Numbered from the stretch's first letter, positions 1 through 7,361 are shown. The stretch is DNA of 12,343 bases from Sulfuritalea sp. (GCA_022843505.1 JALHNN010000034.1:1-12343), one strand, 5' to 3'. The notes: generated by a model not told the origin, from the letters alone. A program made the numbers and translations.

Positions 1-1089
1 GAGTTGCGCGAGCGCATCCTCGGCGTCGTCTCCCACATCCAGGTCAGCGGCGGCAGCGGCGAACTGGAGGACTGGGGCAAGACGCTGCAGGGCGTGGCGC
101 GCCACCCGCGGGTGAAGTTCGCCGCGCCTTACGTGCAGGCGCAGGGCATGTTGAGCTTCGACGGCCAGGTGCGCGGCATGTTGGTGCGCGGCATCCTGCC
201 CGAGGCCGAGGACAAGGTGGCGGATTTCGCCCGCTACATGAAGTCCGGCAAGCTGGACGAACTGCGCCCCGGCGAGTTCGGCATGGTGCTGGGCAGCGAA
301 CTGGCGCGCGCGCTGCGGGCGCGCAAGGGCGACAAGATCACCCTGCTGGCGCCGCAGGGCATGGTGACGCCGGCGGCGATCCTGCCGCGCATCAAGCAGT
401 TTCGCGTCGTCGGCATCTTCGAGGCCGGCATGTTCGAGTTCGATTCCGGCCTGGCCCTGATCCATCTCGAGGATGCGCAGAAGCTCTATCGCATGGACGA
501 CCGCGTCAGCGGCGTGCGCCTCAAGGTCGACGACCTCTTCGCCGCGCCGCAGATCGGCCGCGAGCTGATGCGCTACCTCGACGGCGACGTCTGGATCAGC
601 GACTGGACCAGGAGCCACGCCAACTTCTTTCGCGCCGTGGAGATCGAGAAGCGCATGATGTTCCTGATCCTGCTGCTGATCGTCGCCGTCGCTGCCTTCA
701 ACATCGTGTCCACCCTGGTGATGGCGGTGCAGGACAAGCGCGCCGACATCGCCATCCTGCGCACCCTGGGCGCGAGCCCGGGCAGCATCATGGGCATCTT
801 CGTCGTCCAGGGCACGCTGATCGGCGTCAGCGGGCTGCTTGCCGGTATTGCCGGCGGCGTGACGCTGGCGCTCAACGTCGACGTCGTGGTGCCGGCGCTG
901 GAACGCGCGCTGGGCCTGCAGTTCCTCGCCAAGGATGTGTATTACATCAGCGAACTGCCCTCCGACCTGCACTGGTCGGACGTGTGGACCATCGGCAGCG
1001 TGTCCTTCGTGCTGACCCTGCTGGCGACTTTGTATCCGAGCTGGCGCGCCTCGCGCACCCAGCCGGCGGAGGCGCTCAGGTATGAATGA
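1..1089 (+). CDS. lolC: Lipoprotein-releasing ABC transporter permease, LolC/LolE type (5' partial)
   Basis: Inner-membrane permease of the Lol system, which with LolD extracts mature lipoproteins from the inner membrane and hands them to LolA. The reading frame is open from base 1, so the true start and the first transmembrane helix lie upstream; about 50 residues are missing compared with the usual length of about 415. What is visible is a periplasmic MacB-like core domain (residues about 1-215 of the fragment), then an FtsX-type membrane domain with helices near residues 219-241, 262-290 and 333-352. The segment between the first two has the family pattern KRADIAILRTLGASPGSI. The C terminus QPAEALRYE is typical of LolC/LolE. 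The stop overlaps lolD by 8 bases, so the two are translationally coupled. LolC cannot be told from LolE here, and many betaproteobacteria carry only one such permease gene. Confidence 0.93.
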   Translation, partial: ELRERILGVVSHIQVSGGSGELEDWGKTLQGVARHPRVKFAAPYVQAQGMLSFDGQVRGMLVRGILPEAEDKVADFARYMKSGKLDELRPGEFGMVLGSELARALRARKGDKITLLAPQGMVTPAAILPRIKQFRVVGIFEAGMFEFDSGLALIHLEDAQKLYRMDDRVSGVRLKVDDLFAAPQIGRELMRYLDGDVWISDWTRSHANFFRAVEIEKRMMFLILLLIVAVAAFNIVSTLVMAVQDKRADIAILRTLGASPGSIMGIFVVQGTLIGVSGLLAGIAGGVTLALNVDVVVPALERALGLQFLAKDVYYISELPSDLHWSDVWTIGSVSFVLTLLATLYPSWRASRTQPAEALRYE

Positions 1090-1762
1090 GGCCGTCGCCG
1101 TGCTGTCATGCTCGGGTCTGGGCAAGGTATTCCGCCAGGGCGGGGACGAGGTCCGCGTGCTGGGCGGCATCGACCTGAAAGTCGGCGCCGGAGAGACGGC
1201 GGCCATCGTCGGCGCCAGCGGTTCAGGCAAGAGCACCCTGCTGCACCTGCTCGGCGGCCTCGACACCCCGACCGCCGGCTGCGTCGAACTGCAGGGACGC
1301 GATCTGGCGCGCCTGAATGAGGCCGAGCGCGGCACCTTGCGCAATGCCTCGCTGGGTTTCGTGTATCAGTTCCACCACTTGCTGATGGAATTCACGGCAC
1401 TGGAGAACGTCGCCATGCCCCTGTGGATCCGGCGCATGGACAGGCGCGAGGCCGAGGGGCAGGCAGCCACGGTGCTGGAGCGGGTCGGGCTTGGCCACCG
1501 CCTGACGCATCGCCCGGGGGAACTTTCCGGCGGCGAGCGCCAGCGCGTCGCCGTGGCGCGTGCCCTGGTGACCCGGCCGGTCTGCCTGCTGGCCGACGAG
1601 CCCACGGGAAACCTCGATCGCGTTGCCGCCGATGCGGTGTTCGGTTTGTTGCTGGAGCTCTGCCGCGAGCGCGGCGCCGCCCTGGTGCTGGTGAGCCACG
1701 ACGCCGAACTTGCGGCGCGCGCGGACCGCGTGCTGCACTTGAAGGACGGTGTGCTGGTCTAG
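1082..1762 (+). CDS. lolD: Lipoprotein-releasing ABC transporter ATP-binding protein LolD
   Basis: Cytoplasmic ATPase that drives lipoprotein release by the Lol permease. The 226-residue protein has all ABC motifs: Walker A GASGSGKST at residues 44-52, Q-loop Gln96, signature LSGGE at 148-152, Walker B CLLADEP at 168-174 with catalytic Glu173, D-loop NLD at 177-179, and the H-loop His206 in LVSHD. The length matches LolD, which has no fused membrane domain. The ATG lies inside the 3' end of the permease gene, with GGAGG at 1068-1072 as its ribosome binding site, giving an 8-base overlap and coupled translation. The stop codon TAG at 1760-1762 shares the four bases CTAG with the stop of the gene on the opposite strand. 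LolD is set apart from related MacB-type ATPases by length and by the LolC-like partner; confidence is high. Confidence 0.95.
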   Translation: MNEAVAVLSCSGLGKVFRQGGDEVRVLGGIDLKVGAGETAAIVGASGSGKSTLLHLLGGLDTPTAGCVELQGRDLARLNEAERGTLRNASLGFVYQFHHLLMEFTALENVAMPLWIRRMDRREAEGQAATVLERVGLGHRLTHRPGELSGGERQRVAVARALVTRPVCLLADEPTGNLDRVAADAVFGLLLELCRERGAALVLVSHDAELAARADRVLHLKDGVLV

Positions 1763-2307
1763 CGGCGCGCGGCGCGCAGGCGGCTGCGGTGGCGCCAGGC
1801 GCGTACCAGATAGAGCCGCCAGGCCAGGCGCATCTGCAGATAGCCCGCCAGAGCCAGGATCGATGCCAGCAGCACCAGCCCCAGCGCCAGGGGGGCGCCC
1901 AGGCCCGCCATCCAGTCGATCAGCGCCTGCACCCAGACGTGAAAGCCTTCGTCGCCCCATTCCGGCGGCGGCACGAAACGCTGGCCCGCCCCCGGCAGCA
2001 CCCATTGGCCGATGGCATAGGCCACGAGATACAGCGGGACGATGGTGAAGGGGTTGGTATAAAAGGTGGTGAGCAGCGCGAGCGGCAGGTTGACGCGAAA
2101 CACCACCGCGCAGATCGCCGCGCCGAGCATCTGCAGCGGCCCCGGGATCAGGCCGCAGAACATGCCGGCGGCCACCGCCCCGGCCGCCGAATGACGGTTG
2201 AGGTCCCACAGGCGGGGATGCAGCAGCGTGTTCTCGAAGGGCCGCAGCCAGCGGTTGGCGCGGATCGCCTCGTGGTCGGGCAGGAACTTGCGGATGTGGT
2301 GGCGCAT
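1759..2307 (-). CDS. DUF2062 domain membrane protein
   Basis: A 182-residue inner-membrane protein of unknown function with a DUF2062 domain. After a basic N-terminal segment (residues 1-38, rich in His and Arg), three hydrophobic stretches follow at about 40-70, 76-104 and 134-157. The conserved family positions are visible: the proline/glutamine turn GLIPGPLQM at 52-60 between the first hydrophobic parts, and TNPFT at 84-88. The C terminus is strongly basic (RLRAARR). The start at 2307 (MRHHIRKF) was chosen because an upstream in-frame ATG at 2361 would run into the preceding gene and adds 18 residues unlike the family. No clear Shine-Dalgarno is seen, so translation may depend on the upstream FAH-family gene, which stops only 19 bases away. 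DUF2062 genes are commonly found near lipoprotein-export or comEC genes in betaproteobacteria, but no biochemical role is known to me. Confidence 0.85.
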   Translation of the reverse strand: MRHHIRKFLPDHEAIRANRWLRPFENTLLHPRLWDLNRHSAAGAVAAGMFCGLIPGPLQMLGAAICAVVFRVNLPLALLTTFYTNPFTIVPLYLVAYAIGQWVLPGAGQRFVPPPEWGDEGFHVWVQALIDWMAGLGAPLALGLVLLASILALAGYLQMRLAWRLYLVRAWRHRSRLRAARR

Positions 2308-2326
2308 CGGCTTGCGGCGGCAAACC

Positions 2327-3025
2327 TCAGACGATGCGCAGCGAAAGTTCGCCGATGCCATCGATCCCGGCCGCGACGATGTCGCCGCGCACCACGGGAC
2401 CGACGCCTTCGGGCGTGCCGGTGAAGATCAGGTCGCCGGGACGCAGCTCGAAATACCTCGACAGGTGGGCGATGGTTTCCGGCACCGACCAGATCAGGTC
2501 GGCGAGGTCGCCCCGCTGCCTTGCCTGGCCGTTGACGGTGAGCCAGATGCGACCGCTGGCCGGGTGGCCGATGCGGCTGGCCGGGACGACGGGGCCTATC
2601 GGCGCCGAGCGATCGAAAGCCTTGCCCAGTTCCCAGGGGCGGCCCTTGTCCTTGAGCGCGGTCTGCAGGTCGCGCCGCGTCATGTCGAGTCCGATGGCAT
2701 AGCCCCAGACATGGTTGGAGGCGTCGGCGACGCCGATGTTGCTGCCGGGCTTGCCAATCGCCACCACGAGCTCGACTTCGTGATGGTAGTTGGCGGTTTC
2801 GGCCGGGTAGGGGTGGTCGGCCGTGGCGCCGGTTGCGACCGGGACCACGGCATCGGCCGGCTTGCAGAAGAAGAAGGGCGCTTCGCGCGTCGGGTCCGAG
2901 CCCATTTCGCGGGCGTGCGCCGCGTAGTTGCGGCCGACGCAGTAGATGCGGTGCACGGGAAAACGGTCGTCGCTGCCGGCGACGGCCAGGGAGGGAATGG
3001 GATCGGGTGGGAAGACGTGGCTCAT
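2327..3025 (-). CDS. Fumarylacetoacetate hydrolase family protein (fumarylpyruvate hydrolase-like)
   Basis: A 232-residue soluble enzyme of the FAH superfamily, which cleaves C-C bonds in acylpyruvate-type compounds (fumarylpyruvate, fumarylacetoacetate) or acts as an oxaloacetate decarboxylase, using a divalent metal. The divalent-metal ligands of the family are visible as Glu83 and Glu85 in HHEVEL and Asp114 in GLDMTRRDLQ. The segment HRIYCVGRNYAAHARE (25-40) and the C-terminal FTGTPEGVGPV (201-211) are also characteristic. The start ATG at 3025 is preceded by GGAG six bases upstream and gives the normal length. A longer frame back to 3235 has no family-like sequence and was not used. The gene heads a minus-strand pair with the DUF2062 gene. 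The closest named type by pattern is the NagK fumarylpyruvate hydrolase of the gentisate pathway, but no gentisate genes are in view, so the substrate is unassigned. Confidence 0.9.
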   Translation of the reverse strand: MSHVFPPDPIPSLAVAGSDDRFPVHRIYCVGRNYAAHAREMGSDPTREAPFFFCKPADAVVPVATGATADHPYPAETANYHHEVELVVAIGKPGSNIGVADASNHVWGYAIGLDMTRRDLQTALKDKGRPWELGKAFDRSAPIGPVVPASRIGHPASGRIWLTVNGQARQRGDLADLIWSVPETIAHLSRYFELRPGDLIFTGTPEGVGPVVRGDIVAAGIDGIGELSLRIV

Positions 3026-3289
3026 GGTGGCTCCGCAATGATTGGGAGGATTATCGCCCGGAGGCGCAGCGGATTTGTTGCGCTGCGGCTGAAATCTGTC
3101 GGCAATGGCGTGAAAGACTGCTTGCCATGGGCTCGCCGTGATTTGCTGTACCGCGGCAGATGCGGTCGATTCGCATGGAATAAATGCCCATATCAAAAAA
3201 ATGGTTTGGACAGGCGTGGTGCCGCGGGAGAACAATCGCCTTGACCTGCACGCAGAGGCAGACTACACACCACAAGAGGAGGATTCACC
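3026..3289. other. Divergent intergenic region between FAH-family gene and CBS gene
   Basis: These 264 bases separate two divergent genes and must hold both promoters. I see a 7-bp inverted repeat CGCAGCG (3065-3071) and CGCTGCG (3081-3087) with a 9-base loop. There is an A-rich run near 3195. For the plus strand, TTGACC (3241-3246) lies 17 bases before TACACA (3264-3269), a possible but poor promoter because its start would leave almost no leader before the ribosome binding site. Short frames cross this area but lack a credible start or family-like sequence, so I call no gene here. Confidence 0.5.
3050..3055 (-). promoter_or_regulatory. Possible -10 box for the FAH-family gene
   Basis: On the minus strand, GATAAT (5 of 6 to TATAAT) lies 24 bases before the FAH-family start codon, which would put the transcript start near 3043. 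No good -35 hexamer is found at 16-18 bases spacing, so the call is weak. Confidence 0.25.
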
Positions 3290-3877
3290 ATGCGCCAATA
3301 CTCGGTTTTGCCGCAGCGTCCGCTGCGCGCCCACACCCGCTTCCACGTTCCCACCCATGACCTGCCGCCGCGCGTGGGCCTCGACGACCCGGCCGAGGCG
3401 GTGATGACCGATTTCCGCAAGGTCACCGCCTTCACCATCGATCCCGACGTCAGCGTCGACACCGCGGCGCGCGTGATGCGCCGGCGCAAAGTGCATCTGC
3501 TGCTGGTGGTCGATGTCGACAACGAACTGCTGGGCATCATCACCTCCAACGACCTGCTCGGCGAGAAGACGCTGCAGTGCATTTCGGCGCGCGGGATCTC
3601 CCGCGCCGATGCCCTGGTGCGCGACATCATGACGCCGCAGGACCGCCTGTCGGTGATCAGCATGGACGACGTGCGGCACGCCCACGTCGGCCACGTCGTG
3701 GCGACGTTGAAGGCCACGGGTCGTCGCCATGCCGCCGTGGTCGATGAAGACGCGAGCGGCAGCCAGGTGCTGCGCGGCCTGTTCGCCGCCTCGCAACTCG
3801 AGCGCCAGCTCGGCGAGCCGCTGCAGACGCCCGAGATCGCCAGCAACTTTGCCGAGATCAGCATCGCGCTGAAGTAG
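3290..3877 (+). CDS. CBS-domain pair protein
   Basis: A 195-residue soluble protein consisting of an N-terminal extension of about 36 residues and a tandem pair of CBS domains, which in known families bind adenine nucleotides and act as energy or ligand sensors. CBS1 spans about residues 37-93 (VMTDFRKVTAFTIDPDVSV, then LLLVVDVDNELLGIITSNDLL). CBS2 spans about 110-168, with the start motif VRDIMTPQDRL and the later HAAVVDED and GLFAASQLERQL. The start is well defined by AAGAGGAGG at 3274-3282, seven bases before the ATG. No enzymatic or transport domain is attached, so its effector is unknown. It stands alone between a divergent gene and comEC, and nothing around it indicates a partner. The basic N-terminal segment RQYSVLPQRPLRAHTRFHV is outside the CBS fold and might mediate a protein contact; that is inference. 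Confidence 0.88.
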   Translation: MRQYSVLPQRPLRAHTRFHVPTHDLPPRVGLDDPAEAVMTDFRKVTAFTIDPDVSVDTAARVMRRRKVHLLLVVDVDNELLGIITSNDLLGEKTLQCISARGISRADALVRDIMTPQDRLSVISMDDVRHAHVGHVVATLKATGRRHAAVVDEDASGSQVLRGLFAASQLERQLGEPLQTPEIASNFAEISIALK

Positions 3878-3906
3878 ATCCCTCCGCGCATTCCAGGCGC
3901 ATGGTC

Positions 3907-3943
3907 TATCCCGCAAGGGGATACCGTCCCCGGCTTCCGACGG
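3907..3943 (+). other. Overlapping inverted repeats between CBS gene and comEC
   Basis: Three short inverted repeats share arms and cannot form together: TATCCC (3907-3912) with GGGATA (3918-3923), GGGGA (3917-3921) with TCCCC (3927-3931), and CCGTC (3924-3928) with GACGG (3939-3943). No T-run follows. This may be an inefficient end for the CBS transcript or chance in GC-rich DNA. Confidence 0.3.
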
Positions 3944-3946
3944 AGA

Positions 3947-3952
3947 CATAAT
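3947..3952 (+). promoter_or_regulatory. -10-like box 7 bases before the comEC start (leaderless type)
   Basis: CATAAT matches TATAAT at 5 of 6 positions and ends 7 bases before the comEC ATG at 3960. A transcript starting at the usual distance would begin at or next to the A of the ATG. The only Shine-Dalgarno-like sequence, GGAG at 3942-3945, is 14 bases from the ATG and too far. No -35 consensus is visible at 16-18 bases spacing. The same arrangement recurs at 6313-6318. Confidence 0.45.
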
Positions 3953-3959
3953 ATGGACC

Positions 3960-6317
3960 ATGCGCCTGTTCGTACTCGCCTTTGCCGCCGGCATATGGTT
4001 CCTGCAGCGGCAGGCCGATCTGGCTCCGCCCACCACCATGGCTTTGCTGGCCGGCGCCGGGCTGGCACTGTTGCTTGCCGCCGTGGGGGTGCGGGAGTCG
4101 GCGCCGGCGCCACGGCGATTTGCGGCGCGCTTCGCCCTCGCCCTGGCCGGGGCGGCGCTGGGATTTGCCTGGGCCGGGGGCTACGCCCAGTGGCGCCTGG
4201 CGCAGACCCTGCCGTCCGAGCTTGAAGGCCGCGACATTGAACTGACAGGCGTGGTTGCCGGCCTGCCGCAGGAACTCGAACGCGGGCTGCGTTTTGCTTT
4301 CGACGTCGAGCAGGCCCTGCCAGGCGTGCCGCCGCGCATCTCGCTCGCCTGGTACCGCGGCCGGGATGATGAGGCGGACGAAAGCCCGCGCGTGCCGGTG
4401 CGGGCCGGCGAGCGCTGGCGCCTCACGGTGCGCCTCAAGCGCCCGCACGGCAACATCAACCCGCACGGTTTCGACTACGAGGCCTGGCTGTTCGAACGCG
4501 GCATCCGCGCCACGGGCTATGTGCGGCCCAAGGCAGCGACCGAACGCATCGATGCCCGCGTCTGGCATCCGGCTTATGCGGTGGAGATGCTGCGCGAGGC
4601 GATCCGCGACCGCTTCCGCCGCGCGCTGCCGGAGGCGCCCTACGCCGGCATCCTGATCGCGCTGGCCATCGGCGACCAGCAGGCGATTGCCCCCGAACTG
4701 TGGCAGGCCTTCGGCCGCACCGGCATCACTCATCTGATGAGCATTTCCGGCCTGCACGTGACCATGCTTGCCGGCCTGGCCTACGCGGCGGTGAATTGGC
4801 TGTGGCGGCGGTCTTCCCGCCTGCCGCTGCGGCTGCCGGCGCAGCATGCGGCCGCCATCGGCGGCCTGCTGGCGGCCTTCGCCTATTGCCTGCTGGCCGG
4901 TTTCGCCGTGCCGGCGCAGCGCACGCTCTACATGCTCGGTGTGGTGGCCCTGGCCCATGTCGCGCGCCGCGAACTCTCGGCCTCGCGGGTGCTGGCCCTG
5001 GCCCTGCTGCTGGTGCTGCTGCTGGATCCCTGGGCGGTGCTGGCGGCCGGATTCTGGCTTTCCTTCGGCGCCGTCGGGCTGCTGTTCTTCATCGGCGGTG
5101 GACGGCTGGGGACGGCGCACTGGATGCTCGAGTGGGGGCGCGCGCAATGGGCGGTAACCCTGGGCATGCTGCCGGCGCTGCTCGCCCTGTTCCAGCAGTT
5201 CTCGCTGGTATCGCCGCTGGCCAATGCGCTGGCGATTCCGCTGGTGAGCTTCCTGATCACGCCGCTGGCGCTGGCCGGCTGCCTGCCATTCCTCGACCCT
5301 CTGCTGGCACTGGCGCATTGGATCACCGGCGGCTTGATGCTGGCGGTGGACGCGCTGGCGGCGTTGCCGCTGGCCGTCTGGCAACAGGCGGCGCCACCCG
5401 GGTGGGCGGTGCTGCTGGCCCTGGGCGGAAGCGCCTGGCTGCTGTTGCCACGAGGCTTTCCCGCGCGCTGGCTGGGGCTCCTTGCCTTCCTGCCGATGCT
5501 CACGGCGGTGCCGCCGCGGCCTGCGCCGGGGACGGCGGCGATCACCGTGCTCGACGTCGGCCAGGGCCTCGCCATCCACGTCCAGACCGCCGCGCACGAT
5601 CTGCTGTTCGACGCCGGGCCGGCGTTTTCCGCCGATGCCGACAGCGGCAATCGCATCATCGCGCCCTACCTGCGCGCCATGGGCGTACGCCGGCTGGATA
5701 CCCTGGTGGTGAGCCATGCCGACAAGGACCACGAAGGCGGCGCCGCCTCGGTGCTGGCCGCGCTGCCGGTCGCCCTGATGAAGACCTCGCTGCCCTGGGA
5801 GCATCCCCTGTCGGCACAGCCGGTGCGCCATGAAGTGTGCGTCGACGGCGATGCCTGGGAATGGGATGGCGTGCGCTTCGAGATGTTGCATCCCGAACCG
5901 GATCCTGGCTCGCGCAAGTCCAACGACCTGAGCTGCGTCCTGAGGCTTTCCGCCGGCAACAAGGCCCTGCTGCTGACCTCGGATATCGAAGCGGTGTCGG
6001 AACTGGCGCTGCTCGCCCGCCATGGCAAGCGTCTGGCCGCCGACGCGATGACCGTGCCGCATCACGGCAGCCGCACGTCCTCGACGCCGGAATTCATCGC
6101 CGCCGTCGGCGCCCGCGACGTGATCTTTCCGGTCGGCTATCGCAACCGCTTCGGCCACCCCCGGGAGGACGTCGTGGCGCGCTATGTCGCGAGCGGCGCG
6201 CGGCTGCATCGCAGCGACGCGCACGGTGCGGTGCGCATCGAACTGGGGCCGCGGGGGTTGGAATTTCGTCACCAGCGCAGCGAAAGTCGGCGCTACTGGC
6301 ACGGCGACGCGACATAA
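3960..6317 (+). CDS. comEC: DNA internalization-related competence protein ComEC/Rec2
   Basis: Inner-membrane channel that moves single-stranded DNA into the cytoplasm during natural transformation. The 785-residue protein has the three expected parts. First comes an N-terminal DUF4131 region (about 1-200, starting with two hydrophobic segments). Next is the polytopic Competence domain (about 225-490) containing the hallmark ISGLHV at 262-267. Last is a C-terminal metallo-beta-lactamase-like domain (about 525-750). The last domain keeps its metal motifs: LDVGQG near Asp532, the HxDxDH motif at His586-Asp588-Asp590-His591, Asp675 in LLLTSDIE, and His701-His702 in VPHHGS. The gene is full length and apparently intact. 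The start at 3960 has no well-placed ribosome binding site; an ATG at 3953 is out of frame. Its stop TAA lies inside the CATAAT box that precedes srkA. Intact comEC alone does not prove competence. Confidence 0.95.
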   Translation: MRLFVLAFAAGIWFLQRQADLAPPTTMALLAGAGLALLLAAVGVRESAPAPRRFAARFALALAGAALGFAWAGGYAQWRLAQTLPSELEGRDIELTGVVAGLPQELERGLRFAFDVEQALPGVPPRISLAWYRGRDDEADESPRVPVRAGERWRLTVRLKRPHGNINPHGFDYEAWLFERGIRATGYVRPKAATERIDARVWHPAYAVEMLREAIRDRFRRALPEAPYAGILIALAIGDQQAIAPELWQAFGRTGITHLMSISGLHVTMLAGLAYAAVNWLWRRSSRLPLRLPAQHAAAIGGLLAAFAYCLLAGFAVPAQRTLYMLGVVALAHVARRELSASRVLALALLLVLLLDPWAVLAAGFWLSFGAVGLLFFIGGGRLGTAHWMLEWGRAQWAVTLGMLPALLALFQQFSLVSPLANALAIPLVSFLITPLALAGCLPFLDPLLALAHWITGGLMLAVDALAALPLAVWQQAAPPGWAVLLALGGSAWLLLPRGFPARWLGLLAFLPMLTAVPPRPAPGTAAITVLDVGQGLAIHVQTAAHDLLFDAGPAFSADADSGNRIIAPYLRAMGVRRLDTLVVSHADKDHEGGAASVLAALPVALMKTSLPWEHPLSAQPVRHEVCVDGDAWEWDGVRFEMLHPEPDPGSRKSNDLSCVLRLSAGNKALLLTSDIEAVSELALLARHGKRLAADAMTVPHHGSRTSSTPEFIAAVGARDVIFPVGYRNRFGHPREDVVARYVASGARLHRSDAHGAVRIELGPRGLEFRHQRSESRRYWHGDAT

Positions 6318-6318
6318 T
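6313..6318 (+). promoter_or_regulatory. -10-like box 7 bases before the srkA start (leaderless type)
   Basis: CATAAT ends exactly 7 bases before the ATG at 6326 and contains the comEC stop codon (TAA, 6315-6317). No Shine-Dalgarno is found between 6290 and 6325. The arrangement GACATAAT, seven bases, ATG is the same as in front of comEC, with GG and CC shared inside the spacer. No convincing -35 element is seen. Confidence 0.45.
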
Positions 6319-6325
6319 CGGGCCC

Positions 6326-7327
6326 ATGACGACCACGGAGAACAAGATTCCCTTTGCCGGCCTGGGGCCCGAGGCCATCCTCGACGCCGTCGAGAGCCAG
6401 GGCTTCCACTGCACCGGCGCCCTGCAGGCGCTCAACAGTTACGAGAACCGCGTCTGGCAAGTCGGCGTCGACGAGTGCGCGCCCCTGGTGGCCAAGTTCT
6501 ATCGTCCCGGACGCTGGAGCGATGCCCAGATCGCCGAGGAACATGAATTTACCGCGGCGATGGCGGCCGAGGAGTTGCCGGTGGTGACGCCGCTGGCGAT
6601 CGACGGCAGGACCCTGTTCGCCCATGGCGGCTTCCGCTTCGCGCTGTTTCCGCGCCAGGGCGGCCGGGCGCCGGAATTCGATCGCGCCGAGACCCTGGAA
6701 TGGATGGGGCGGCTGATGGCGCGCCTGCACATCGTCGGCGCGCGGTCGCGCTTTACCCTGCGCGAGACCCTGGATCTCGCCAGCTTCGGCAAGGTGCCGC
6801 GCGACTGGCTGCTCGCCAGTGGCCTGATACCGCGGGAACTGGAGTCCGTCTGGGCCGGGGTTGCCGACCAGGCACTCGACGCGGTGGCCGCCGCCTACGA
6901 TCGCGCCGGCAGCGTGGCACAGCTGCGGCTGCACGGCGACTGCCACGCCGGCAACGTGCTGTGGACCGCGGACGGTCCGCACTTCGTCGATTTCGACGAT
7001 GCGCGCATGGGGCCGGCGATCCAGGACCTGTGGATGCTGCTCTCCGGCGAACCGGAGGAAATGGGACGCCAGTTCGGTCATGTGCTGGCCGGCTACGAAA
7101 TGTTCCGCGAGTTCGATGACCGTGAGCTCCAGTTGGTCGAGGCGCTGCGCACCCTGCGCCTGATCCACCATGCCGCCTGGCTGGCGAGGCGCTGGGACGA
7201 CCCGGCCTTTCCCGCTGCCTTTCCCTGGTTCGCCACGCGACGCTACTGGGAGGAACGCATTCTCGAGCTCAGGGAGCAGATTGCAGCGATGGCCGAACCG
7301 GCCATCGCGGCGAGGCCAAGTTGGTGA
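6326..7327 (+). CDS. srkA: Stress response serine/threonine kinase SrkA (YihE family)
   Basis: Cytoplasmic aminoglycoside-phosphotransferase-fold kinase. In E. coli SrkA (YihE) phosphorylates Ser/Thr and protects against stress-induced death linked to the Cpx response and MazEF. The 333-residue length fits the family (328 in E. coli). Highly conserved stretches are visible: LNSYENRVWQ (37-46), KFYRPGRW with probable ATP-site Lys57, the catalytic loop LHGDCHAGN (202-210) with catalytic Asp205 and Asn210, metal-binding Asp222 in FVDFDDAR, GPAIQDLWMLL (229-239), and the C-terminal RRWDDPAFPAAFPW (288-301). The start was chosen because MTTTENKIPFAGL leads directly into the conserved region; a longer frame back to 5837 lies within comEC and is not family-like. 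The start codon is 8 bases after the comEC stop and has no ribosome binding site, so leaderless initiation or coupling with comEC is possible. Confidence 0.95.
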   Translation: MTTTENKIPFAGLGPEAILDAVESQGFHCTGALQALNSYENRVWQVGVDECAPLVAKFYRPGRWSDAQIAEEHEFTAAMAAEELPVVTPLAIDGRTLFAHGGFRFALFPRQGGRAPEFDRAETLEWMGRLMARLHIVGARSRFTLRETLDLASFGKVPRDWLLASGLIPRELESVWAGVADQALDAVAAAYDRAGSVAQLRLHGDCHAGNVLWTADGPHFVDFDDARMGPAIQDLWMLLSGEPEEMGRQFGHVLAGYEMFREFDDRELQLVEALRTLRLIHHAAWLARRWDDPAFPAAFPWFATRRYWEERILELREQIAAMAEPAIAARPSW

Positions 7328-7340
7328 GCCATCCCCCCAT

Positions 7341-7361
7341 CCCCCTTCCCGTGGAAGGGGG
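7341..7361 (+). repeat. GC-rich intergenic hairpin after srkA
   Basis: A perfect 9-bp stem, CCCCCTTCC (7341-7349) with GGAAGGGGG (7353-7361), has a 3-base loop CGT and is preceded by another C-rich run. It resembles the dispersed C-run/G-run hairpins common between genes in GC-rich proteobacteria. No T-run follows, so it is either a repeat-family element, a transcript-end stabiliser or a Rho-assisted stop rather than a classical terminator. Confidence 0.5.

Noticed and set aside
2308..2361. Extended start for the DUF2062 gene at 2361
   Set aside because: It would overlap the end of the FAH-family gene and add residues that do not look like the family; 2307 gives the normal N terminus.
3026..3235. 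Extended start for the FAH-family gene at 3235
   Set aside because: The extra 70 residues are not family-like, and a Shine-Dalgarno fits the ATG at 3025.
3241..3269. TTGACC-N17-TACACA as the promoter of the CBS gene
   Set aside because: The -10 is poor, and transcription would begin within or next to the ribosome binding site; noted only within the intergenic entry.
3953..4225. Short plus-strand frame from ATG 3953, which lies 7 bases after GGAG
   Set aside because: It is out of frame with comEC, runs only 90 codons inside it and has no protein-like features; the better GGAG spacing is probably coincidence.
3906..6302. Open frame of 798 codons on the minus strand antisense to nearly all of comEC
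   Set aside because: Its product is dominated by Arg, Gln, His and Gly with no recognisable domain, as expected opposite a GC-rich gene; the plus strand encodes an intact ComEC.
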